Positions 17,237 to 24,432 of a stretch of DNA of 64,000 bases are shown in pieces. The stretch spans positions 945,500 to 1,009,499 of the forward strand of contig LR594585.1 of assembly GCA_901538445.1 (NCBI GenBank), read 5' to 3'. Source of the stretch: Gemmataceae bacterium (lineage in GTDB: Bacteria > Planctomycetota > Planctomycetia > Gemmatales > Gemmataceae). The position numbers and the translations under genes are program-made. The notes beneath the pieces were generated by a model. The model was not told the DNA's origin. It was given only the letters and a program-made list of their open reading frames with translations, and searched no databases. Position 1 is the first letter of the stretch, and each line of letters starts with the position of its first letter.

Positions 17237-19099
17237 TCACTTCTTCTGTTTGCCGATCCAGTCCTGCCACGACTGGACGACCAGCTTCTTCTCGCCGGCG
17301 GTCGCGTTCGGGGCCGGGCCGAAGTCCTGGCCGGTGAGGCTCCGCAGCCCGGCGCGGGCGGCCCGCACAACGAGGTCCTCGTCGTCCAGGAGCGCGGCGA
17401 CGAGGTCGGGGAGGTGGGCCCTGTCGTCCTTCATGGCCATCGCCAGCACCGCGGCCCGGCGCAGCTCCGCCTCGTCGGTCTTGGCCATCGCCCGGAGCGT
17501 CTCGGCACTCATCCGGGTGAGCCGCTCGGCCAGCGCCTCCCGGGCCTCGCGCCGCCGGTCCCCGTCGAGCCGCCCGACGGCTCCGACCAGCGCCTGCGTG
17601 TTCACCGCGCCCTTCGAGTCGCGGAGCTTGTTGAGCACCTTGGTCCAGTCCTGGTCGCCCGACCGGACGAGTTCGGCCGCGAGGGTGGCGGCCTCGCTCC
17701 CGGCGGGACCGGGAACGAGGACCGGCACGTCGAGCGGGTCCTTCGTCACGGTGCCCGTGCCGTCCGGCGTCTTGGGCGCGGGACCCGTCGGCAGCCCGGC
17801 ACGCATCTCCGTGGTGGACTCGTTCTGGACCTTGCCCGAGAGGTCGCGGGCGAGGTTCGACTTGCACAGGAACAGGACCGCGAACGCGGTGTTCACGTCG
17901 GCCGCGTACCCCTTGTCGCCCCACGACCCGTCGGGCTGCTGGGTGAACACCAGCGAGTGCGCGCCGGCCTCGTACCAGTTCACGCCGCCGATCTTCTCGA
18001 CGCCGTACAGCACCCCGACCCGCTCGACGGACCAGAGGAAGTACAGGTCGCCGTGTCCGTGGCCCGCGCTGTCCTTGATCGCGAGCGCGCCGCGGCCCTC
18101 CCGGGCCATGTCGGCGAGGGTGGCTCCCAGGCCGATGAACGCAGCCCGGGTCGCGAGGTCGAGTGCATCGGCGGCCCGGGGCGGCGGGGTCTTCTTGGGC
18201 TCGGGCTTGGGTTCGGTCGTCTTCGGGTTGAAGAACGGGTCGTCCGGGGTCTTCTTCGGTTCGGGGTCGGCCTTCTTGGGCTCGGGCTTCGGCTCGGGCC
18301 TGGTCAGCAGTTCCTCGCGCCGGGCGATCCCGGTCGCGAGGCCGATGAGGCCGGCGCAGTACATGGCCGGGCTGCCCTGGCCGGGGGTGACGCCGCTGTA
18401 CGCCCACCCGCCCGTCTGCGTACTCTGGGAGGCCCGGAACCGCCGCTCGATCAGCGCGAGCGCGTCGTTGACCGGCACCCCGTGCTTCCGCGACACCCAC
18501 ATCGCGATGACGGCGAACTGCGTGTTCGAGTTGTCGTCGGCCGGGGGCAGCGCGGTTTTGGCCCGGTACGCGACCATGGCCTGGGCGTACTTCTCCAGAT
18601 CCGGGTGGAGCTTCCCGACCGGGGGCGGCTTCAGCGCCTTCAGCGCCGCGAGGTCCTCGGCCGAGAGCCCGGGGAGGTAGAAGTCGTACCCCCAGCCGCC
18701 GTTGGACGTCTGCCCCATGAGGAGCCGGAGGCCGAGCAACTGGATCAGGGGCACGTCGGCCGGGTCCCCGTACCGGTCCAGGTACAGCAGGCACAGGGAC
18801 GCGGGGTACGTGCGGGTCTGGGTCCAGCCGACCTCGCGGATCGCGGCGGTCACGGCCTTCACCGCGGGGTCGTCGCCGGGGACGCCGGCCTCGAGCATCG
18901 CCAGGCCGGCCATGCACATCGGCCCGGGGCCGTTGGAGTCCCCACCGAAGGTCGTCGGCGCGGACTTGTACTTCGCCCGGAGCCAGTCGGCCCCCTTCTT
19001 CTTCGCGGCGTCGATGTCCTTGGGCGTCGCGGCGCGCGCCCCGGTGCCGGCGATCAGCAGCAGGGCCAGGAGCCCCGCACAGCGGACGGTAGCGGTCAT
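17237..19099 (-). CDS. Secreted alpha-toroid protein with C-terminal HEAT-like domain, paralogue 2
   Basis: 620 residues, the tandem paralogue of the preceding gene, separated by 76 nt and in the same direction. It has a signal peptide (MTATVRCAGLLALLLIAGTGARA) and GW/SW-turn repeats (SNGGWGYDFY, QTGGWAYSG, PDGSWGDKG). A Pro/Lys/Glu linker carries DDPFFNPKTTEPKPEPKK. The HEAT-like C-terminus (AREALAERLTRMSAETLRAM) is nearly the same as in paralogue 1, including a 72-nt identical stretch. The start at 19099 follows a TAGAAT -10-like box; longer in-frame ORF to 19456 has no homology. Function unknown; secreted planctomycete proteins of this type are common. Confidence 0.72.
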   Translation of the reverse strand: MTATVRCAGLLALLLIAGTGARAATPKDIDAAKKKGADWLRAKYKSAPTTFGGDSNGPGPMCMAGLAMLEAGVPGDDPAVKAVTAAIREVGWTQTRTYPASLCLLYLDRYGDPADVPLIQLLGLRLLMGQTSNGGWGYDFYLPGLSAEDLAALKALKPPPVGKLHPDLEKYAQAMVAYRAKTALPPADDNSNTQFAVIAMWVSRKHGVPVNDALALIERRFRASQSTQTGGWAYSGVTPGQGSPAMYCAGLIGLATGIARREELLTRPEPKPEPKKADPEPKKTPDDPFFNPKTTEPKPEPKKTPPPRAADALDLATRAAFIGLGATLADMAREGRGALAIKDSAGHGHGDLYFLWSVERVGVLYGVEKIGGVNWYEAGAHSLVFTQQPDGSWGDKGYAADVNTAFAVLFLCKSNLARDLSGKVQNESTTEMRAGLPTGPAPKTPDGTGTVTKDPLDVPVLVPGPAGSEAATLAAELVRSGDQDWTKVLNKLRDSKGAVNTQALVGAVGRLDGDRRREAREALAERLTRMSAETLRAMAKTDEAELRRAAVLAMAMKDDRAHLPDLVAALLDDEDLVVRAARAGLRSLTGQDFGPAPNATAGEKKLVVQSWQDWIGKQKK

Positions 19100-19140
19100 T
19101 GGTCCGGCCCCCGCAGATGAGCGGATGAGAGAGTGGGGGC

Positions 19141-19146
19141 ATTCTA
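19141..19146 (-). promoter_or_regulatory. Candidate -10 element of the toroid paralogue 2 gene
   Basis: TAGAAT on the minus strand (ATTCTA on the plus), 41 nt before the start at 19099. No clear -35. Confidence 0.35.
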
Positions 19147-19197
19147 ACACCCGGCGCGGCGGCGGGCGACCGCCAAAGCCGGCCGCGTTACCAACGC

Positions 19198-20337
19198 TCA
19201 CTTCGCGGTGACGTCCACGGGGACGAGGTGGTTGATCATGTACGTGCGGCGGTCCGGGTCGCGCTTCTCGGGCTGCGCGTTCCCCTTCGCGTCGGTGCAG
19301 CGGGCGACGAGCCGCAGCGGCCCCTTCGCGGGGGTGACCTCGGCGGTCCACTTCGCCCACGTCAGCGGCTTGCTCGCCTCGACGGTCGCGGCCGCCCACA
19401 TTGCGCCGCCATCGGCGCTCAACTCGACGGACTTGACGGCCTGCTCGCCGGCCCACGCGACGCCCGCGACGGTGAGTTTCTTCCCGGCCGCGACGACGGT
19501 GTTCAGCTCGGGCGACGTGATGACCGCCTTCGGCTGGATCGCGGTGATCGGCACCACCTGCGGGGACGCGCCGGACCGGTCCCAGACCGAGTAGTCCATC
19601 GTCTGCCAGAACCCGGCGTGCGGCCGGTCAGTGACGACGACGCGGGTGAGCCACTTCACCGCCGCCATGCCGTACCACCCGCCGACGACGGCCCGGAGCG
19701 GTGCCCCGTGGGCCGTGGTGAGCGGCTCGCCGTTCATCTCCCACGCCAGCAGCGTCTCGTCGGCCTTCGCCTTGGCGAGCGGAATCCCGCGGTCGAAGTG
19801 GATCGGGCCGGGCGACGGCGGGTCGGAGGTGATTGCCCCCTTGTCGGCCCCGACGAGGACGACATCGACCGCACCGGCCTTCACCCCGGCCCGCTCCAGT
19901 ACGGCCCCGAGCGGCACCCCGGTCCACTTCGCGTTGCCGACGCCGCCGTTGCCCCACTGGAGCCCGCGGCCCTGCGGCACCAGGAACACGCGGCCGTTGC
20001 CGGCGCACTCCAGCGTGACCTCGCGTGTCACGGTCGCCATCTTCTTCAGGTCGTCGAGCGCCAGTTCCAGCTTTTTCTCGACGTGCCCCTCGACGGCGAG
20101 GGTGAACCCCTTCGCCTCGACGGTCGGGACCGCGAAGTGGCTGCGGACGAAGAACTTCTCGGTCGGAGTGACTCCGCCGAGGTCCGCGAGCGGCGTCTCG
20201 AGGTTCCGCGGTTCCTGCATGCGGACGATCATGCCGTCGCCGCCCGCCCCGCCAGCGGCCGAGGCGAACCGAGGGAGGCCCGCGGCGAGCGCGGCGGCGG
20301 GAACGGTGCGGAGCAGTTCGCGGCGGGAGAGGGTCAT
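19198..20337 (-). CDS. Sulfite oxidase-like molybdopterin oxidoreductase (Tat-exported)
   Basis: 379 residues. The N-terminus MTLSRRELLRTVPAAALAAG has a twin-arginine motif, so the folded, cofactor-loaded enzyme should reach the periplasm. The molybdenum-ligand cysteine is Cys111 in TLECAGNGR. The pterin-binding core (about 40-250) contains GAPLRAVVGGWYGMAAVKWL. The C-terminal Mo-co dimerisation domain (about 260-379) is Ig-like. There is no haem domain, so it resembles bacterial SorA or plant-type sulfite oxidases that need an external electron acceptor. No cytochrome c partner gene is adjacent. Sulfite released from sulfated substrates would be a plausible substrate; that is inference. Confidence 0.88.
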   Translation of the reverse strand: MTLSRRELLRTVPAAALAAGLPRFASAAGGAGGDGMIVRMQEPRNLETPLADLGGVTPTEKFFVRSHFAVPTVEAKGFTLAVEGHVEKKLELALDDLKKMATVTREVTLECAGNGRVFLVPQGRGLQWGNGGVGNAKWTGVPLGAVLERAGVKAGAVDVVLVGADKGAITSDPPSPGPIHFDRGIPLAKAKADETLLAWEMNGEPLTTAHGAPLRAVVGGWYGMAAVKWLTRVVVTDRPHAGFWQTMDYSVWDRSGASPQVVPITAIQPKAVITSPELNTVVAAGKKLTVAGVAWAGEQAVKSVELSADGGAMWAAATVEASKPLTWAKWTAEVTPAKGPLRLVARCTDAKGNAQPEKRDPDRRTYMINHLVPVDVTAK

Positions 20338-20375
20338 GACGTTGTTCCAGGAAGGAAATGCGGCCGGAACTCGGT

Positions 20376-20450
20376 GAGCAGCGCGGCGTGAGCCCGCCGG
20401 TGGGTTCTGGTGCCGAGGAAACCCACCGGCGGGCTCACGCCGCGCCGCTC
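20376..20450. repeat. Intergenic palindrome, family 'GGCGTGAGCCCGCCGGT', copy 1
   Basis: Arms 20376-20405 and 20421-20450 are 30-bp reverse complements with one mismatch, separated by a 15-nt loop. It occupies the gap between the sulfite oxidase start and the SMP-30 stop. A close relative is at 24355-24422. Confidence 0.9.
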
Positions 20451-20460
20451 GCCGGGGGAC

Positions 20461-21501
20461 TCAGAACCCCGGGCCCTTGGTGGTGGTCTTCACCCGCACG
20501 AGCTTGTCGTTTGCGCAGATGTAGAGGACGCTGCCGTCGTCGCCCCAGGCGCAGTTGGCGTTCTTGTCGCCGATCACGATCTTGCCGAGGTAGGTGTGGT
20601 CCGGGGCGAACACGAACACGCCGTCCGGGCCGGTCGCGAAGATGTTCCCGTGCTGGTCCACCTTCAGGCCGTCGGGCAGGCCGGGCTTCTTCGCCTTCAC
20701 CTCCTCGGTCGCGTCGTGGATCACCTTGCCGGCGTCGAGGGTGCCGTCGGCCTTGATCGGGAACGCCATCCAGATCGCCTTCTCGGGGTCCGAGTTCGCG
20801 ACGTACAGCGTCTTCTCGTCGGGCGACAGGGCGATCCCGTTGGGCCGCGTCATCTCCTTGGTGAGCAGCGCCAACTCGCCCTTCGTGTTCAGCCGGTACA
20901 CGCCCTGGAAGTCGAGTTCCTTCTTGGGGTCGGTCATCCGCTCGGGCAGGCCGTAGGGCGGGTCGGTGAAGTACAGGTCGCCGTTCTTCGCGAACGCGAG
21001 GTCGTTCGGGCTGTTGAACCGCTTGCCGGCGTGCTTGTCCACGAGCGTCTCGAACGACTTACCGTCCTTGGCGAGCCGGGCGATCCGGCGGTCGCCGTGC
21101 TGGCACAGGACCAGGTTCCCGTCCTTGTCGAACGCGAGCCCGTTGGCCCCCGGCTCGGCCCCCTTGAACTCCTCCTTGCCCGTGTACCCGCTCGGCTTCA
21201 GGAAGTCGGACACGCCGTCCTTCGCGGACCACTTCACGACGCGGTTGTTCGGGATGTCGGTGAACAGCAGCGCGTTGTTCTTCTTGTCCCAGACCGGCCC
21301 CTCGGTCCACTTGAACCCGCCCGCGAGCACCTCGATCTTCGCTTCCTTGGGGATGAGCGCGTCGAGCCTCGGGTCCTTGCGGTCGATGCTCCCGATCGTC
21401 GCGGGGGCCTTGGCGTCTTCCTGGGCGGGGGCGGGGCGGGTGGAGAGGGCGAGCGCGGCAGCGGTTGCGGCGGCCGCGAGGCAGCAGAGCGAGCGGAGCA
21501 T
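20461..21501 (-). CDS. SMP-30/gluconolactonase family secreted lactonase
   Basis: 346 residues with a signal peptide (MLRSLCCLAAAATAAALALS). The mature protein is a six-bladed beta-propeller typical of SMP-30/LRE proteins. Visible are FKWTEGPVWDKKNNALLFTD (metal-binding Glu in EGP), RFNSPNDLAFAKNGDLYFTD (Asn-Asp metal ligands) and the C-terminal NCAWGDDGSVLYIC. Family members hydrolyse sugar lactones with a divalent metal. Its placement among secreted catabolic genes suggests extracellular sugar-acid metabolism. The ATG at 21501 opens the signal peptide. Confidence 0.88.
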   Translation of the reverse strand: MLRSLCCLAAAATAAALALSTRPAPAQEDAKAPATIGSIDRKDPRLDALIPKEAKIEVLAGGFKWTEGPVWDKKNNALLFTDIPNNRVVKWSAKDGVSDFLKPSGYTGKEEFKGAEPGANGLAFDKDGNLVLCQHGDRRIARLAKDGKSFETLVDKHAGKRFNSPNDLAFAKNGDLYFTDPPYGLPERMTDPKKELDFQGVYRLNTKGELALLTKEMTRPNGIALSPDEKTLYVANSDPEKAIWMAFPIKADGTLDAGKVIHDATEEVKAKKPGLPDGLKVDQHGNIFATGPDGVFVFAPDHTYLGKIVIGDKNANCAWGDDGSVLYICANDKLVRVKTTTKGPGF

Positions 21502-21680
21502 GGCGTGGGGGTCTCCGAGGAGGGGCAGGCGTGCGTGGTCCGGCGGGAGAGCGTGGCCCGCTACGCAGACATCGTACCCGCTGCGCCCGGCGGAACAAGC
21601 GGGCGGCCGTCCGGATTGCCCCCGGTCCCGCGAACGTGGGAGCCCGAATCGAGGTGGAGCGCATCGGTGTGGTACTGGTT

Positions 21681-21813
21681 CCCTCTCCCCTTGCGGGAGA
21701 GGGTGCCGCGAGTCTTCGAGCGGCGGGTGAGGGGTGCAACCTGTTGAGATGTTGACGCTTGGCCCCTCACCCGGCCGCGAAGCGCGGCCACCCTCTCCCG
21801 CAAGGGGAGAGGG
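21681..21813. repeat. Intergenic palindrome, family 'CCCCTCACCCGGCCGCGAAGCGCGG', copy 1
   Basis: Outer arms 21681-21704 and 21790-21813 are perfect 24-bp reverse complements. An inner segment with AACCTGTTGAGATGTTG followed by CCCCTCACCCGGCCGCGAAG is shared almost unchanged with 43512-43590. It fills the gap between the SMP-30 and WD40 genes. Confidence 0.9.
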
Positions 21814-21860
21814 CAAGACACGGATCTGCTTTGCTCGGGTTCGGTACGAGCCCCGGCCGC

Positions 21861-22952
21861 TCACCCCGCGAAGTGCCACACTTGGACCGCGCCGGCCATG
21901 TCCGCGGCCGCGAGCCACGCGCCGTCGGCCGACCAGCTCACCGCGTGGACCCAGTCCTTGAACTGGCCGCCGCGGGGCTTCCCCAACTCCGACACGAGCT
22001 TGCCGGTCGCGTCCTCCCAGACCCGCACGACCGTGTCGCGGCCGGCCGAGGCGAAGTGCTTCCCGTCCGGGTGGAACGCGAGGTCCGTCGCGCCGTACTG
22101 GTGGATCGGGGCCAGCGCCTTCCCCTTCTTGCCGGCGACCGGATCGACGAGTGTGAGCGTGCCCTCCGACTCGCCGCCGCGGCCGACGACCAGCACCTTG
22201 CCGTCGGGCGAGTACGCGGCCGCGCCGAGGTGCTGCCCCTTGAATTCCGCGGACAGGTCGAACGCGACCTCACCGGTCGCGACGTTCCAGAGCTTGAGCC
22301 CCGCGTGCCGCCCGCTGTCGAACACAAGCGGCACCCGCTCACCGACGCACGCCTGCTTCTGGTCCGGCGACAGCGCGAGCGCCGCGACCCAGCCCTTCAC
22401 CTGCCACCGCTTCGCGACGCGCTTGCCCGCGACGTCCCAGAGGACGACGTGGCCGCCGTCGTCGCCGGAGAGCACCGTCTTGCCGTCGCGGGACAGTTCG
22501 AGCGCCGTCACCCACTCCTTGTGGCCGTCGAACACCTGCGAGGTCTTGACCACCCCGACGGTCGCGGGAATCGGGGGCGGCACCTTCGCGCCGTTGCTCT
22601 TCCGCCGCTCGGCGTCGGCGATCGCCGTCGCGTTGAGTACGAGCTTTTCCTCGCCCGTGGCACGGGCTGCCGTGTCCCAGAGGCGCACTGAGTGGTCGTA
22701 GCTCGAAGAGAGGAGCGTCTTGCCGTCGGGGGTGCAGGCGAGTTTCGAGACGCAGTTGGTATGGCCGTCGAGCTTGAGGAGCGGCTTGGGCGGGTCGCCG
22801 CCGGGCTTCTCGGGCAGGTCCCAGACGAGCACGCCGCCGAGGTTGTTCCCGGCCGCGACCCGGCGCGACGACCCGAGGAACGCGACGGCCGTGACCCAGT
22901 CGGCGTCCCAGGTCAGCGTCCAGACTAGCGTCGGCTTCGTGAGGTCGGGCAC
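21861..22952 (-). CDS. WD40 beta-propeller protein
   Basis: 363 residues with about seven WD40 repeats. Examples are LDGHTNCVSKLACTPDGKT..SYDHSVRLWD, FDGHKEWVTALELSRDGKT..HVVLWD and LAFHPDGKHFASAGRDTVVRVWED. There is no obvious signal peptide, so it is probably cytoplasmic. In planctomycetes such genes commonly follow DUF1549/DUF1501 pairs, as here. The start is taken as GTG at 22952 (Shine-Dalgarno GGAG 7 nt upstream, protein start VPDLTKPTLVW), because the further upstream open frame runs into a palindromic repeat. Role unknown, probably a binding scaffold. Confidence 0.82.
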   Translation of the reverse strand: MPDLTKPTLVWTLTWDADWVTAVAFLGSSRRVAAGNNLGGVLVWDLPEKPGGDPPKPLLKLDGHTNCVSKLACTPDGKTLLSSSYDHSVRLWDTAARATGEEKLVLNATAIADAERRKSNGAKVPPPIPATVGVVKTSQVFDGHKEWVTALELSRDGKTVLSGDDGGHVVLWDVAGKRVAKRWQVKGWVAALALSPDQKQACVGERVPLVFDSGRHAGLKLWNVATGEVAFDLSAEFKGQHLGAAAYSPDGKVLVVGRGGESEGTLTLVDPVAGKKGKALAPIHQYGATDLAFHPDGKHFASAGRDTVVRVWEDATGKLVSELGKPRGGQFKDWVHAVSWSADGAWLAAADMAGAVQVWHFAG

Positions 22953-22980
22953 GGGCGGCTCCGGTGGTAGGCGGTTCGTC

Positions 22981-23055
22981 TTCCGAGCCACGGGGCTTGT
23001 CCCCGTGGTGCCCGGCGCTTCGTGGCACCACGGGGACAAGCCCCGTGGCTCGGAA
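22981..23055. repeat. Intergenic palindrome, family 'GAGCCACGGGG', copy 2
   Basis: Perfect 32-bp arms (22981-23012 and 23024-23055) with an 11-nt loop, between the DUF1501 stop (23064) and the WD40 start. Related to 9338-9412 and 48829-48902. Confidence 0.92.
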
Positions 23056-23063
23056 GAGGAAGG

Positions 23064-24335
23064 TCACCCCAGCAGTTCGGTGATCGGCTGCGAGCCCTCG
23101 GGGGTGAGCCACACGGGCCGCACGCCGGACAGGTGCTTGGCCCGGTGGTTGATGCCGAGCGCCTTGTAGATCGTCGCGAACAGGTCGCCCTCGGACACCG
23201 GGTTGTCCCTCACGTCCTTCCCGTCGGCGTCGGTCGCGCCGTACACCTGCCCGCCCCTGATCCCGCCGCCAGACAGTACGATCGTCCACGCCCGGATGTA
23301 GTGGTCGCGGCCGGCACGGTTGTTGATCTGCGGGGTGCGGCCGACCTCGCCCATCCACACGACGAGCGTGTCCTGCAGCAGCCCGCGGTCGGCGAGGTCG
23401 GTGAGCAGCGCCGGCCACGCGAGGTCGAGGTGCTGCATGTTCGCCTTGTGGCACACGAAGTTGTCGGCGTGGCTGTCGTAGTTCTCGTGCCCGACCTCCA
23501 CGAACGGCACGCCGGCCTCGACCAGCTTGCGCGCCATCAGGCACCCGCGGCCGAAGTCGGTGTCGCCGTACCGCTCCCTCGCGGCCGGCCACTCCTTCGA
23601 GATGTCGAACACCGCCTTGGCCCGGAGCAGCCGCCACGCGCGCTCCTTGGCGGTGCGGTGGCTGTCGAACGGTTCGGCCTTGTGGTCGGCGGCGAACTCG
23701 CCCTCGACGAACCGGAACAACTCGGCGCGTTTCATCTCGGCGTCGGCTGCGAGGTACGGGCTCGTGAACGCCCCGAGCTTCCCCTCGCGGCCGAGGCTGA
23801 ACGGCTCGTGCGCCGGCCCGAGGTACCCGGCCCCGGCGTTCCCGCACGACCCCATGCGGACGAACGTGGGCAGGTCGCTGCCGAGGTCGCCGTTGAACTT
23901 GGCGATCACCGCCCCGAGTTCCGGGTGCGGAGTCCGCTCCGACATCTTGTAACACGTGTGCATGTGGTAGATGCCGTCCGGGTGGTCCGGCGAGTGCGTC
24001 TTCATGCTGCGGATCACCGCGAGCTTGTCGGCGACCGCCGCGACCTTCGGCAGGTACTCGCACACCTGCAACCCGGTCACCTTCGTCTGTATCGGGCGGA
24101 ACGGGCCGCCGGTGGGGCGGCCGGGCTTCATGTCGAACGTGTCGATCTGGCTCGCGCCGCCGTTCATCCACAGCAGGATGCACCGCTTCTTCGCCTTCGT
24201 CGCGGCCTCGGCCGCGGACCGCGCGTGCGCGAGCCCGCCCCAGTTCGGGAGCACGAGCCCGCCGCCGGTGACGGCCGCCCCCTTGAGGAACGCCCGCCGG
24301 CTCAGGTGCTCACCGGCGCGACACAGGGGGCTCAT
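23064..24335 (-). CDS. DUF1501 family protein, Tat-type leader
   Basis: 423 residues starting MSPLCRAGEHLSRRAFLKGAAV, with a twin-arginine SRRAFLKG leader. The alkaline-phosphatase/sulfatase-like superfamily core is seen in CILLWMNGGASQIDTFDMKPG and LVVWMGEVGRTPQINNRAGRDHY. Together with AGVPFVEVGHENYDSHADN these are the DUF1501 signatures. No formylglycine motif is present. The reaction is unknown. DUF1501 genes are almost always paired with a DUF1549/DUF1553 gene as here (98 nt gap containing a palindrome). Confidence 0.9.
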   Translation of the reverse strand: MSPLCRAGEHLSRRAFLKGAAVTGGGLVLPNWGGLAHARSAAEAATKAKKRCILLWMNGGASQIDTFDMKPGRPTGGPFRPIQTKVTGLQVCEYLPKVAAVADKLAVIRSMKTHSPDHPDGIYHMHTCYKMSERTPHPELGAVIAKFNGDLGSDLPTFVRMGSCGNAGAGYLGPAHEPFSLGREGKLGAFTSPYLAADAEMKRAELFRFVEGEFAADHKAEPFDSHRTAKERAWRLLRAKAVFDISKEWPAARERYGDTDFGRGCLMARKLVEAGVPFVEVGHENYDSHADNFVCHKANMQHLDLAWPALLTDLADRGLLQDTLVVWMGEVGRTPQINNRAGRDHYIRAWTIVLSGGGIRGGQVYGATDADGKDVRDNPVSEGDLFATIYKALGINHRAKHLSGVRPVWLTPEGSQPITELLG

Positions 24336-24354
24336 GGCGTGGTTCCTTGGCGCG

Positions 24355-24422
24355 GCGAGCGGCGCGGCGTCAGCCCGCCGGTGGGATCGGCAAAACCGGC
24401 GGGCTGACGCCGCGCCGCTCGC
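24355..24422. repeat. Intergenic palindrome, family 'GGCGTGAGCCCGCCGGT', copy 2
   Basis: Perfect 28-bp arms (24355-24382 and 24395-24422) with a 12-nt loop, inside the DUF1549-DUF1501 gene gap, so within a probable operon. Relative of 20376-20450. Confidence 0.9.
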
Positions 24423-24432
24423 CAAGGTGTGG

